From assembly GCF_015351025.1 (NCBI RefSeq), contig NZ_JADKRV010000005.1:1-64000 (forward strand): 64,000 nt of DNA, in the 5' to 3' direction. Positions 38,955-48,197 of the stretch are shown piece by piece (the stretch's first letter is position 1; the number at the start of each line of letters is the position of its first letter). The position numbers and the translations under genes were made by a program. The notes beneath the pieces were generated by a model. It ran no database searches, was not told the origin of the DNA, and saw nothing but the letters and a program-made list of their open reading frames with translations. This DNA is from Curtobacterium sp. VKM Ac-1376 (GTDB lineage: Bacteria; Actinomycetota; Actinomycetes; Actinomycetales; Microbacteriaceae).

Positions 38955-39950
38955 GTGAAGATCGATCTCGCAGTCCTGCGACTCATGGAGCGCGAGCGGG
39001 AGATCCCGTTCGACGAACTGGTCCAGATCATCGAATCTGCCATCCTGACCGCCTACCAGAAGCACGCCGAGGAGAACGGCGAGCCGGCACACGCGCAGTC
39101 CCGCGTGGAGCTCGATCGCAAGTCCGGCGAGGTCAGCGTCTACGTCCCCGAGCTCGACGACGAGGGCACCGTCGTCGGTGAAGCCGTCGACCAGCCGAGC
39201 GACTTCGGGCGCATCGCAGCCTTCGCGGCGAAGCAGGTCATCAACCAGCGCCTACGGGACATCGGCGACGACAAGATCCTCGGCGAGTTCCGCGGCAAGG
39301 AGGGCGACATCGTGGCCGGCGTGGTCCAGCAGGGCCCGAACCCGCGCATGGTGATGGTCGACCTCGGCACCGTCGAGGCGATCCTGCCGCCGGAAGAGCA
39401 GGTCCCGGGGGAGTCCTACACGCACGGCTCCCGCATCCGCGTCTACGTGACGAGCGTCGGCCGCGGCAACAAGGGCCCGCAGATCACCGTCTCGCGCACA
39501 CACCCGGGCCTGGTCCGGAAGCTCTTCGCGCTCGAGGTCCCGGAGATCGCGTCCGGTGTCGTCGAGATCACGTCGCTCGCCCGCGAGGCCGGGCACCGCA
39601 CGAAGATCGCGGTCAAGGCGAACGAGCCCGGTGTCAACGCGAAGGGCGCCTGCATCGGCGAGCTCGGCGCACGCGTCCGGTCCGTGACCAACGAACTCGG
39701 TGCCGAGAAGATCGACATCGTCGACTACTCGTCCGACCTGGCATCGTTCGTCGCGAGCGCCCTGTCGCCGGCGAAGGTGACGAGCGCCTTCGTGCTCGAC
39801 GCTTCGACGAAGGCCGTCCGTGCACTCGTGCCGGACTACCAGCTGTCGCTCGCGATCGGCAAGGAGGGGCAGAACGCCCGCCTCGCTGCAAAGCTCACCG
39901 GAGCCCGTATCGACATCCAGCCGGACTCCATCCTGGACGGCGAGGACTAG
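38955..39950 (+). CDS. nusA: transcription termination/antitermination factor NusA
   Basis: A 331-residue actinobacterial-size NusA. The N-terminal RNA-polymerase-binding domain (about 1-105) is followed by an S1 domain (about 110-180, G-D-I-V-A-G-V-V to I-R-V-Y-V-T-S-V). Two KH domains include V-N-A-K-G-A-C-I-G-E-L-G-A-R-V-R (about 226-241) and L-S-L-A-I-G-K-E-G-Q-N-A-R-L-A-A (about 297-312). C-terminal acidic repeats of E. coli NusA are missing, as in other actinobacteria. rimP, which usually precedes nusA, is not present between proS and nusA. Confidence 0.95.
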   Translation: MKIDLAVLRLMEREREIPFDELVQIIESAILTAYQKHAEENGEPAHAQSRVELDRKSGEVSVYVPELDDEGTVVGEAVDQPSDFGRIAAFAAKQVINQRLRDIGDDKILGEFRGKEGDIVAGVVQQGPNPRMVMVDLGTVEAILPPEEQVPGESYTHGSRIRVYVTSVGRGNKGPQITVSRTHPGLVRKLFALEVPEIASGVVEITSLAREAGHRTKIAVKANEPGVNAKGACIGELGARVRSVTNELGAEKIDIVDYSSDLASFVASALSPAKVTSAFVLDASTKAVRALVPDYQLSLAIGKEGQNARLAAKLTGARIDIQPDSILDGED

Positions 39951-40018
39951 GACCATTTCGCCCCCGGCGTGCCCGCGAGGGCGCGCCGGATCGCGCAACG
40001 TCCGAGGCAAGGAGTAGA

Positions 40019-40330
40019 GTGGTCTCCGTCAGAACGTGCATCGGCAGTCGCCGTCGCGCTTCCCGATCCTCCCTCCTCCGAGTCGTCGCCTTGCGCGATG
40101 GCCGTGTTGTGGCGGATCCGAAGGCAGTCATGCCGGGCCGGGGGGCATGGCTCACACCGACCGTCGATGCCTACGATCTGGCCGTCAAGCGCAGGGCTTT
40201 CCGCCGTGCGCTCCGGTTGGATCGCGATCCCGACACGTCCGCGGTGCTCGACCACATCGTCGGTCTCCCACAGGAGCCGACCGAGCGCCCGGACATGACA
40301 GAACAGGCTGAACGGCTTATGGACAACTGA
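40019..40330 (+). CDS. YlxR-family (DUF448) RNA-binding protein
   Basis: A 103-residue basic protein between nusA and infB, the usual place of ylxR. It has the family opening V-R-T-C-I-G (residues 4-9) and G-R-G-A-W-L near the middle. The common C-x-x-C pair reads C-I-G-S, so the second cysteine is serine. AAGGAG (40009-40014) lies 4 bases before GTG 40019. YlxR homologues bind RNA and influence nucleoid and rnpB functions in some bacteria; the role here is unproven. Confidence 0.82.
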   Translation: MVSVRTCIGSRRRASRSSLLRVVALRDGRVVADPKAVMPGRGAWLTPTVDAYDLAVKRRAFRRALRLDRDPDTSAVLDHIVGLPQEPTERPDMTEQAERLMDN

Positions 40331-40404
40331 TGAGCGGCTCGAAGTGAGACCCGTCATCCATTGAGTCCTGCCCCTTCACGGGGTGGGACCCGTGAAGGAG
40401 AACA

Positions 40405-43275
40405 GTGGCAAAACCACGCGTACACGAGATCGCAAGCGAACTCGGCGTCGACAGCAAGACCGCACTCGAAAAGCTCAAGGAGCTCGGAGAGTTCGTCCGG
40501 GGTGCCAGCTCGAGCATCGAGCCCCCCGTTGCACGGAAGCTCCGTGCCGCACTGCAGGCGGACGGCGTCCCCGCGGCGAAGCCCGCTGCCTCGGCGTCCG
40601 CGCCGAGTGCACCGGCCAAGGCCAGCGCGCCGAAGTCCGGTGCACCCAAGCCCGGTGGCCCACGCCCCGGTCCGGTTCGTCCGGCACCCGCTCCGGAGCC
40701 CGAGGCCCCGGCAGCACCCGCTGCCGACGTACCGGCTCCGGTCGCACCGAAGTCCGTCGCGCAGCGACAGGCCGAGGCCGAGGCCGCACAGAAGGCGCGT
40801 GCTGAGAAGCAGGCCGCCGAGCAGCAGGCCGCTGAGCAGCAGGCTGCCGCGCAGCAGGCGGACGGGCCCGCCGACGCGGCACCGAAGTCCGACGCGGTGA
40901 AGCCGGGCAGCAGCCCGAAGCCCCCCGCCGCCGGTCCCAAGCCGGGCGGCCCCAAGCCCGGTGCGCGTCCGGGCAACAACCCGTACTCGTCGAACCAGGG
41001 CATGGGCTCGCGCCCGCCTCGCCCCGGGAACAACCCGTACTCGTCCAACCAGGGCATGGGACAGCGTCCCGCCGCTGGCGCTGCCGGTCCTGGCGGTATC
41101 CCGCGTCCGCAGCCCCCGCGTCCGGGGACACCCCGTCCGGGTGCTCCGCGTCCGGGTGGTCCCGGTCAGGCCAACCGTCCGAACGGCTTCGGGCAGCGCC
41201 CGGGTCAGGGTGGCGGCGGCCGTGGCGGTCCCGGTGCCCGTCCGGGTGCCGGTGGTGGTGCCGGTGGCGGCTTCCCGCGTCCGGCCTTCAGCGGACCGCG
41301 TCCCACCGGTGGCGGCGGCCGTGGTCGTGGTCCCGGTGGTGGTACCGCCGGTGCGTTCGGTCGCGGTGGCGGCAAGAGCCGTGCCCGCAAGTCGAAGCGG
41401 ACGAAGCGCGCCGAGTACGAGATGCGGCAGGCGCCGTCGCTCGGTGGCGTGCAGGTCCCTCGTGGCGACGGCAACACGGTCGTCCGACTCCGACGCGGTG
41501 CGAGCATCTCGGACTTCGCGGACAAGATCGACGCCATGCCCGGCAACCTGGTGACGGTGCTGTTCCACCTCGGTGAGATGGCGACCGCGACCGAGTCGCT
41601 GGACGAGGCGACGTTCGAGGTCCTCGGTGACGAGTTGGGTTACAAGATCCAGATCGTCTCGCCGGAGGACGAGGACAAGGAGCTCCTCGAGGGCTTCGAC
41701 ATCGACATCGACGCCGAGTACGCCGACGAGGACGACTCCGTCCTGCAGCAGCGTCCTCCGGTCGTCACCGTCATGGGTCACGTCGACCACGGCAAGACCC
41801 GTCTTCTCGACGCGATCCGGAACTCGAAGGTCGTCGAGGGCGAAGCCGGCGGCATCACCCAGCACATCGGTGCGTACCAGATCGTCGCGCAGCACGAGGG
41901 CATCGACCGTCCGATCACCTTCATCGACACCCCGGGTCACGAGGCCTTCACGGCCATGCGTGCCCGCGGTGCACAGGTGACGGACATCGCGATCCTCGTG
42001 GTCGCGGCGGACGACGGCATCATGCCCCAGACGATCGAGGCACTGAACCACGCGCAGTCGGCCGGCGTGCCGATCGTCGTCGCGGTCAACAAGATCGACA
42101 AGGAAGGCGCGAACCCCGCCAAGGTCCGCCAGCAGCTCACCGAGTACAACCTGGTGGCCGAGGAGTACGGCGGCGACGTCATGTTCGTCGACGTCTCGGC
42201 GCGGCAGAACATCGGCATCCAGGAGCTCCTGGACGCCGTGCTGCTCACCGCGGACGCCGGTCTCGACCTGCGTGCGAACCCCGACAAGGACGCACGTGGT
42301 GTGGCGATCGAAGCCCGGCTCGACAAGGGTCGCGGTGCAGTCGCCACCGTCCTGATCCAGTCCGGCACGCTCCACATCGGTGACGCCATCGTGGCGGGGA
42401 CGGCCTACGGCCGTGTCCGTGCGATGACGGACGAGAACGCGGTCGCGGTCAAGGCCGCGACGCCGAGCCGCCCGGTCCAGGTGCAGGGTCTCTCCTCGGT
42501 GCCCCGTGCCGGTGACACCTTCCTCGTCACTGAAGAGGACCGCACGGCTCGTCAGATCGCCGAGAAGCGTGAAGCGGCAGAGCGCAACGCCCTGCTGGCG
42601 AAGTCGCGCAAGCGCATCTCGCTCGAGGACTTCACCCGTGCGCTCGAAGAGGGCAAGGTCGAATCGCTCAACCTCATCATCAAGGGTGACGTCTCCGGTG
42701 CCGTCGAGGCACTCGAGCAGTCGCTCCTGGACATCGAGGTCGACGACAGCGTCCAGCTCCGCATCCTGCACCGCGGTGTCGGTGCGATCACGGAGTCGGA
42801 CATCGACCTCGCCACGATCGACAACGCGATCGTCATCGGCTTCAACGTCCGTCCGGACGTCAAGGCCCGTGAGCGTGCGGCGCGCGAAGGCATCGACGTG
42901 CGCTTCTACTCGGTCATCTACAACGCACTCGACGACATCGAGCAGTCCCTCAAGGGCATGCTCAAGCCCGAGTACGAAGAGGTCCAGTCGGGCGTCGCCG
43001 AGATCCGCGAGGTGTTCCGTTCCTCGAAGTTCGGCAACATCGCGGGTGTCATCGTCCGCTCCGGCACGATCACGCGCAACGCCAAGGCGCGCGTCATCCG
43101 CGAGGGTGTGGTGATCGCCGATGGCCTGGCCATCGAGTCGCTGCGTCGCTTCAAGGACGACGTGACCGAGGTCCGCACGGACTTCGAAGCCGGTATCGGT
43201 CTGGGCAAGTTCAACGACATCCAGATCGGCGACGAGGTCGAGACGACCGAACTCGTCGAGAAGCCGCGCGACTGA
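40405..43275 (+). CDS. infB: translation initiation factor IF-2
   Basis: A 956-residue GTPase that brings initiator tRNA to the 30S subunit. The N-terminal IF2N segment (1-50) leads into a 350-residue glycine/proline/alanine/arginine-rich disordered region. This contains two copies of [13 protein letters not shown], a feature of actinobacterial IF-2. The GTPase domain has G1 G-H-V-D-H-G-K-T (about 457-464), G3 D-T-P-G-H-E and G4 N-K-I-D. Domains II-IV complete the factor. Start GTG 40405 follows GAAGGAGAA (40392-40400). A strong terminator lies directly after the stop. Confidence 0.96.
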   Translation: MAKPRVHEIASELGVDSKTALEKLKELGEFVRGASSSIEPPVARKLRAALQADGVPAAKPAASASAPSAPAKASAPKSGAPKPGGPRPGPVRPAPAPEPEAPAAPAADVPAPVAPKSVAQRQAEAEAAQKARAEKQAAEQQAAEQQAAAQQADGPADAAPKSDAVKPGSSPKPPAAGPKPGGPKPGARPGNNPYSSNQGMGSRPPRPGNNPYSSNQGMGQRPAAGAAGPGGIPRPQPPRPGTPRPGAPRPGGPGQANRPNGFGQRPGQGGGGRGGPGARPGAGGGAGGGFPRPAFSGPRPTGGGGRGRGPGGGTAGAFGRGGGKSRARKSKRTKRAEYEMRQAPSLGGVQVPRGDGNTVVRLRRGASISDFADKIDAMPGNLVTVLFHLGEMATATESLDEATFEVLGDELGYKIQIVSPEDEDKELLEGFDIDIDAEYADEDDSVLQQRPPVVTVMGHVDHGKTRLLDAIRNSKVVEGEAGGITQHIGAYQIVAQHEGIDRPITFIDTPGHEAFTAMRARGAQVTDIAILVVAADDGIMPQTIEALNHAQSAGVPIVVAVNKIDKEGANPAKVRQQLTEYNLVAEEYGGDVMFVDVSARQNIGIQELLDAVLLTADAGLDLRANPDKDARGVAIEARLDKGRGAVATVLIQSGTLHIGDAIVAGTAYGRVRAMTDENAVAVKAATPSRPVQVQGLSSVPRAGDTFLVTEEDRTARQIAEKREAAERNALLAKSRKRISLEDFTRALEEGKVESLNLIIKGDVSGAVEALEQSLLDIEVDDSVQLRILHRGVGAITESDIDLATIDNAIVIGFNVRPDVKARERAAREGIDVRFYSVIYNALDDIEQSLKGMLKPEYEEVQSGVAEIREVFRSSKFGNIAGVIVRSGTITRNAKARVIREGVVIADGLAIESLRRFKDDVTEVRTDFEAGIGLGKFNDIQIGDEVETTELVEKPRD
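40969..41061 (+). repeat. two-copy 39-base repeat inside infB
   Basis: Copies at 40969-41007 and 41023-41061 encode the same 13 residues and differ at a few third positions. They are separated by five codons. This suggests an old in-frame duplication in the disordered N-terminal region. Confidence 0.8.
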
Positions 43276-43290
43276 TCGCGTGACTACCCT

Positions 43291-43335
43291 GGGCCCCGGC
43301 CTCCCCACGCGGGAGGCCGGGGCCCGACCCCTTTT
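43291..43335 (+). terminator. intrinsic terminator after infB
   Basis: Perfect 15-base GC-rich arms (43291-43305 and 43311-43325) with a 5-base loop, followed by a stretch ending in TTTT (43332-43335). It lies between infB and rbfA, so rbfA may depend on readthrough or its own promoter. Confidence 0.88.
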
Positions 43336-43388
43336 CCAACGCAGAACCACCGGTGGGACGCGTCCCACCACTGCCTCAGGAGGCACCC

Positions 43389-43861
<473 letters not shown>

Positions 43862-43865
<4 letters not shown>

Positions 43866-44812
43866 GCCTCGGGGAGCCGGTAGCCGCTCGCGTCGTCCCC
43901 GACGGCCAGTCCGTCGCGCAGGAGCGACGCGAGCGCCCGGTCCCGCTGCTCGGCGTCCGCCCACACCGGCTCGATCTCGGAGCGTGCAACGGGCACGTCA
44001 CTCGCCCGCAGCTCGGCCATGATCAGCCCGCGCACCTGGCGGTCGCTGCCGGTGAACTTCGCCTGCCGAGGGGCCCGTGGGCCGTCGTGCTCGGGGTAGC
44101 CCGCCGCACGCCATGCGCAGCGGTCGGCGATGGGGCAGGCATAGCAGGCGGGGGCACGTGCGACGCAGACCAGCGCCCCGAGCTCCATCACCGCTGCGTT
44201 CGTGGCGGCGGCGTCGTCGCGGTCCGCCGGCAGCACCGACTCCATGAGCGGGAGGTCCTGCTTCGCTTTCGCCGGTCCGGGCTCGCCCTGTCCGAGGACC
44301 GATCGGGCCAGCACGCGGCGCACGTTGACGTCCACCACGGGGTGTCGGTCGCCGTACGCGAAGACCGCGACCGCCCGCGCGGTGTAGTCCCCGACACCGG
44401 GCAGCGCGAGCAGTGCGTCGACGTCACGGGGGACGACGTTGCCGTGCTCGCTCGCGATCGCGGTCGCCGCCGCGTGGAGCGCGAGCGCGCGTCTCGGGTA
44501 CCCGAGCCGGTCCCAGGCACGGACCGCGTCCGCCGGGGGTGCGGCTGCGAGGTCCGCAGGGGTCGGCCACCGGGTGAGCCAGGCCTCCAGGCGGGGGATC
44601 ACGCGCGCGACCTGCGTCTGCTGCAGCATGATCTCGCTGACCAGCGTTCCCCACGCTGGGAAGCCTGGGCGTCGCCACGGCAGGTCGCGGGCCTCCTGAC
44701 GGAACCAGGCGAGCAACGGCGTGGCGACGTCGGGAACCGGGGCTGCGAGGTCGGGACCGGTCGCGCCGGCGATGTTGTCCACGATCGGACGGGAGGCACT
44801 GCTCGCGTTCAC
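43862..44812 (-). CDS. mutY: A/G-specific adenine DNA glycosylase (MutY)
   Basis: A 316-residue HhH-GPD glycosylase removing adenine opposite 8-oxoguanine. Catalytic Glu lies in S-E-I-M-L-Q-Q-T-Q-V (about 60-69). The helix-hairpin-helix is L-P-G-V-G-D-Y-T-A (about 137-145), and the catalytic Asp lies in V-V-D-V-N-V-R-R-V (about 160). The iron-sulfur cluster is C-x6-C-x2-C-x5-C in C-V-A-R-A-P-A-C-Y-A-C-P. A full MutT-like C-terminal domain is absent. Two adjacent GTG codons could start it (44815, 44812). The second is chosen because a minus-strand TAGGCT ends 6 bases before it. Confidence 0.92.
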
Positions 44813-44818
44813 CACGAC

Positions 44819-44828
44819 AGCCTACGGT
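44819..44828. promoter_or_regulatory. interlocked divergent -10 elements (mutY / uridine-kinase-like gene)
   Basis: AGCCTACGGT contains TACGGT on + (44823-44828), ending 6 bases before ATG 44835. It also contains TAGGCT on - (44824 down to 44819), ending 6 bases before GTG 44812. The two share the central TA. Both transcripts would be leaderless and compete for or share polymerase. Confidence 0.55.
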
Positions 44829-44834
44829 GGACGT

Positions 44835-45281
44835 ATGGCACGCTGGGCACCCGAAGAGACCGACACGATGGCCGCGATCGCTGCAGAGGCGATCGCACAG
44901 GCAGGCACGAACCGCACTGTCATCGGCGTCGACGGCCAGGACGGCACCGACCTCGAGCGCGTGGCTGCGGCGCTCGTCACCGGGTTCGAGCAGCACGGTG
45001 TCCCGGCGATGGCCGCGGCGGCACCGTCCACCGACCAGGACACCCTGCGCGCCGACCTGGTCGCGCCCTTCCGGACCACCGGAGCCGGTGACGGTGTGCT
45101 CGTGGTGCACGGTCACGGTGTGCTCGCCCCCGGCGTCCGCACGCTGTGGCGCTGGTCGCTGTGGGTGGAGCAGGAGGCCGGGCGGCTCGCACGCCGCGCC
45201 GACGTCAAGATCGCCGCGTCCGCGGTCCTCGACGTCACCGACCCAGATCATCCCCGGCGCGAGTGGAACGACGCCTGCTGA
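44835..45281 (+). CDS. uridine-kinase-like protein lacking a P-loop
   Basis: A 148-residue protein whose order of blocks follows small actinobacterial uridine kinase-like proteins. A strand and loop at V-I-G-V-D-G-Q-D-G-T-D-L (about 31-42) sit where G-x-D-G-x-S-G-S-G-K-T is expected. Then come L-V-A-P-F, V-L-V-V-H-G-H-G-V-L (normally V-V-E-G), L-W-R-W-S-L-W-V-E and a D-V-T-D-P-D-H-P end. The Walker A Gly-Lys-Thr is gone, so ATP-dependent kinase activity is doubtful. The fold relation is inference from pattern. It is divergent from mutY and 22 bases upstream of truB. Confidence 0.75.
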   Translation: MARWAPEETDTMAAIAAEAIAQAGTNRTVIGVDGQDGTDLERVAAALVTGFEQHGVPAMAAAAPSTDQDTLRADLVAPFRTTGAGDGVLVVHGHGVLAPGVRTLWRWSLWVEQEAGRLARRADVKIAASAVLDVTDPDHPRREWNDAC

Positions 45282-45291
45282 CCGGCGCTGG

Positions 45292-45297
45292 TAATCT
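45292..45297 (+). promoter_or_regulatory. -10 of truB (leaderless)
   Basis: TAATCT ends 6 bases before ATG 45304. Confidence 0.5.
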
Positions 45298-45303
45298 CCT
45301 CTG

Positions 45304-46266
45304 ATGCTCGAAACCGCGCCGGATGGCATCCTCCTCGTCGACAAACCGCAGGGGATCTCCAGCCACCGGGTGGTCGCCATCGCCCGTCGTCGGCTCGGCC
45401 TGAAGAAGGTCGGCCACGCGGGCACACTCGACCCGATGGCGACCGGTCTGCTGGTGCTCGGCATCGGCCCCTCGACCCGGCTGCTCACGCACCTGGTGGG
45501 GCTCGACAAGACCTACACGGCGACCATCCGCCTCGGCGTGTCGACCGACTCCGACGACGCGGACGGCGCGCCGACGGCCGCCGCGGGAGTCGCCACCGCC
45601 GACGTCTCCGACGACGCGATCGAACGCGCCGTCGCGCTGCAGCGAGGCGTGATCGACCAGGTCCCCTCGACGGTCAGCGCGATCAAGGTCGGTGGTCGTC
45701 GCGCCTACGACCTGGCACGGAAGGGCGAGTCCGTCGAACTCACGTCGCGCACGGTCACGATCTCGCAGTTCGACGTCGCGGGCCGGACTGACCACACGGT
45801 CGAGGTCGCGGGGACCGGGGTCACCGTCGTGGACATCGAGGTCGTCGTGACCTGCTCGTCCGGCACCTACGTGCGCGCGCTCGCCCGTGACGTCGGGGCG
45901 ACCCTCGGCACGGGTGCCCACCTCGTCGCGCTCCGGCGCACCCGGGTCGGCCCCTTCGACGTGCAGCACGCCATCGACCTCGAGGACGACGCAGTCGACG
46001 TCCGGGCCGCCCTCGCCCGCCCGGCGGACATCGCACGTCGGCTGTTCTCGTCGGTCACGCTCGACGCCGCCGCGGCGAAGGACCTGACCGACGGCAAGCG
46101 GGTCGCCGCGCAGCACCCGGACTCGGACGAGCCGGTGGCGGCCGTCGCCGCTGACGACGACCGGCTGGTGGGGCTCGTGTCCGTCCGGCGCGGGCTGCTG
46201 CGGGTCATGACCAACTTCCCGCCACCCGGCGCGTCGGCCTCCTCGCAGACGGGTCCGCGCCCGTGA
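45304..46266 (+). CDS. truB: tRNA pseudouridine-55 synthase TruB
   Basis: A 320-residue enzyme making pseudouridine 55 in the T-loop of tRNAs. It has the opening G-I-L-L-V-D-K-P-Q-G-I-S-S-H (about 8-21), K-K-V-G-H-A-G-T-L-D-P-M-A-T-G-L-L split across about 36-51 with catalytic D46, and Y-D-L-A-R-K-G (about 139). C-S-S-G-T-Y-V-R-A-L lies near 184. The C-terminal part is variable. The stop overlaps the GTG of a small membrane protein gene. Confidence 0.94.
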   Translation: MLETAPDGILLVDKPQGISSHRVVAIARRRLGLKKVGHAGTLDPMATGLLVLGIGPSTRLLTHLVGLDKTYTATIRLGVSTDSDDADGAPTAAAGVATADVSDDAIERAVALQRGVIDQVPSTVSAIKVGGRRAYDLARKGESVELTSRTVTISQFDVAGRTDHTVEVAGTGVTVVDIEVVVTCSSGTYVRALARDVGATLGTGAHLVALRRTRVGPFDVQHAIDLEDDAVDVRAALARPADIARRLFSSVTLDAAAAKDLTDGKRVAAQHPDSDEPVAAVAADDDRLVGLVSVRRGLLRVMTNFPPPGASASSQTGPRP

Positions 46267-46628
46267 TCGAGTGGTTCATGTGGCTGCAGCTGGCGGTCGC
46301 GGTCGTGGTGGGACTGTTCGCCGTCGTCGTCGGGTTCATCGGCTGGAAGCCGAACGACTACACCGTCGGAGCGCTCGTGCTCGTCGAGCTGCTCCTGCTG
46401 GTGCAGGGCGTGATCTCGATCGTGATGCCGCTGACGGGCAGCCCGCCGTTCGGCAACGCGCTGGAGTTCGGGGTGTACGCCGTGTCGGTGCTGCTCGTGC
46501 CGCCCGCGGCCGTGGTCTGGGCGCTCATCGACCGTACGAAGTGGAGCACCGTGGTGCTCGGCGCCGGTGCGTTCACCGTCGCCGTGATGGTCTACCGGAT
46601 GTACCAGATCTGGTTCGCGCTGAACTGA
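46263..46628 (+). CDS. small four-helix membrane protein, unrecognised
   Basis: A 121-residue protein with four hydrophobic helices (about 5-27, 35-55, 65-87 and 95-118) and few charges. GTG 46263 overlaps the truB stop (GTGA), so it is cotranslated with truB. I do not recognise a family. No catalytic motif is seen. Confidence 0.75.
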   Translation: MIEWFMWLQLAVAVVVGLFAVVVGFIGWKPNDYTVGALVLVELLLLVQGVISIVMPLTGSPPFGNALEFGVYAVSVLLVPPAAVVWALIDRTKWSTVVLGAGAFTVAVMVYRMYQIWFALN

Positions 46629-46660
46629 CGCCGGAGGTCATGGCGGGCGTCGCGCGTCGG

Positions 46661-46666
46661 TAGAAT
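46661..46666 (+). promoter_or_regulatory. -10 of the 46674 gene (leaderless)
   Basis: TAGAAT ends 7 bases before ATG 46674. Confidence 0.55.
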
Positions 46667-46673
46667 CGGTGCA

Positions 46674-47123
46674 ATGGCGACCAGATCCTCACTCGCGACC
46701 GGCATCGGCCGCGTCCTCATCGCCGTCTACGGCATCCTCGCGCTCGCGGCGACGGGTCGGAGCGTCGTCCAGATCATCGAGAAGTTCTCCTTCGCACCGT
46801 TCGCGTACACGCTCAGCGCGGTCGCGGCCGTCGTCTACATCGTCGCGATGATCGCCCTGATCGTCCCCGGACGGTTCTGGTACCGCGTCGCCTGCGTCAC
46901 CATCGCGTTCGAGATGACCGGTGTGCTCGTCATCGGCACCTTGTCGCTGTTCGACCGGCAGCTGTTCCCGGACGACACCATCTGGTCGTACTACGGCATG
47001 GGGTACGCCTTCGCGCCGCTCGTGCTGCCGATAGCCGGACTCTGGTGGCTCCGCAAACACCACCGGGCCGCGGTCGTCGAACCGGCGACCCCCTTGTCGA
47101 CCAGCGCCGCGACGAGCGAGTAG
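46674..47123 (+). CDS. small four-helix membrane protein, unrecognised
   Basis: A 149-residue protein with four membrane helices (about 9-28, 42-64, 72-95 and 108-127) and a basic/serine-threonine-rich cytoplasmic end after W-W-L-R-K-H-H. It carries D-R-Q-L-F-P-D-D in the loop between helices 3 and 4. Lying between truB and ribF, it may be conserved among close relatives, but I cannot assign a role. It ends 8 bases before ribF. Confidence 0.75.
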   Translation: MATRSSLATGIGRVLIAVYGILALAATGRSVVQIIEKFSFAPFAYTLSAVAAVVYIVAMIALIVPGRFWYRVACVTIAFEMTGVLVIGTLSLFDRQLFPDDTIWSYYGMGYAFAPLVLPIAGLWWLRKHHRAAVVEPATPLSTSAATSE

Positions 47124-47131
47124 GAGCGACC

Positions 47132-48094
47132 GTGCAGTTCTACGAGGACACCGCCGACGTGGCAGAGGGCTTCGGACCCAGTGCCGTCACCATCGGCAAG
47201 TTCGACGGCGTCCACGTCGGGCACCGCGCGGTGATCGCGCACCTCGAGCGCGCCGCCCGCGAGCAGGGCCTCGTCGCCACCGTCGTCACGTTCGACCGGC
47301 ACCCGTTGAACGTCATCGACCCGCAGCACGTGCCGCCGGCGTTGACGAGCACCGCTCAGCGCCGCGAGCTCCTCGAGGATGCCGGGGTCGACGCCACCCT
47401 GTTGCTCCGCTTCGACGAGGAACTGCAGTCGAAGTCGCCAGAGGCCTTCGTGTCCGAGATCCTCGTCGACACACTGCACGCACGTCTGGTCTTCGTCGGC
47501 AGCGACTTCCGCTTCGGCGCGAAGGGCGCCGGTGATGTCCCGCTGCTGCGGACCCTGGGGGAGCAGCACGGCTTCACCGTCGAGCTCATCGACGACGTCG
47601 ACCTCGTCGATGACGTCCGGCCCGACGGTGGGCGCCGGGTGTCGTCGACCTGGATCCGCGAGCTGCTGGGACAGGGCCGGGTGGCCGAGGCCGCACGTCT
47701 GCTCGGCAGGGAGCACGCCGTCCGCAGCACCGTCGTGCACGGCAACCAGCGCGGGCGCGCCATGGGGTACCCGACGGCGAACCTCGACCCGTCGTGCGAG
47801 GGCTTCGTGCCGGCCGACGGTGTCTACGCCGCGCGGGTGCTGCACGACGGCACGGTGTACCCGGCCGCGGTGTCCGTCGGTAACAACCCGACGTTCGAGG
47901 GGGTCCCGGCGAAGCAGATCGAGGCGCACCTGCTCGACGTCGACATCGACCTGTACGGCGACCGGATCTCGGTGCTCTTCGTGTCCTACGTGCGCGGGAT
48001 GGTCAAGTTCTCGTCGATGGACGAGCTCGCGGCACAGATGCGCCAGGACGACCTCGACATCCGACTGCTGCTCGGGCTGCCCGCTCCGGTCTGA
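47132..48094 (+). CDS. ribF: bifunctional riboflavin kinase / FAD synthetase
   Basis: A 320-residue enzyme converting riboflavin to FMN and then FAD. The N-terminal adenylyltransferase domain has T-I-G-K-F-D-G-V-H-V-G-H (about 20-31), the H-x-G-H nucleotidyl-transfer motif, and W-I-R-E-L-L near 173. The C-terminal flavokinase domain has G-R-A-M-G-Y-P-T-A-N-L (about 207-217) and N-N-P-T-F with a later E-x-H-L-L-D. GTG 47132 is selected because AGGAG (47122-47126) lies 5 bases upstream. The longer frame from 47045 overlaps the previous gene. Confidence 0.94.
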   Translation: MQFYEDTADVAEGFGPSAVTIGKFDGVHVGHRAVIAHLERAAREQGLVATVVTFDRHPLNVIDPQHVPPALTSTAQRRELLEDAGVDATLLLRFDEELQSKSPEAFVSEILVDTLHARLVFVGSDFRFGAKGAGDVPLLRTLGEQHGFTVELIDDVDLVDDVRPDGGRRVSSTWIRELLGQGRVAEAARLLGREHAVRSTVVHGNQRGRAMGYPTANLDPSCEGFVPADGVYAARVLHDGTVYPAAVSVGNNPTFEGVPAKQIEAHLLDVDIDLYGDRISVLFVSYVRGMVKFSSMDELAAQMRQDDLDIRLLLGLPAPV

Positions 48095-48146
48095 GCCGGG
48101 CAGCACCCGCGGTCGCTCCCACAGCGGCGGCCGTGGACCCGGACGA

Positions 48147-48183
48147 CGACACCCCCGTGACGTGGTCGGTCGCGGGGGTGTCG
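48147..48183. terminator. bidirectional terminator between ribF and the DUF349 gene
   Basis: 15-base arms (48147-48161 and 48169-48183) with one G-T-type mismatch and a 7-base loop lie between two convergent genes and can serve both. Confidence 0.8.
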
Positions 48184-48197
48184 TGTGTCCGGTGGTG

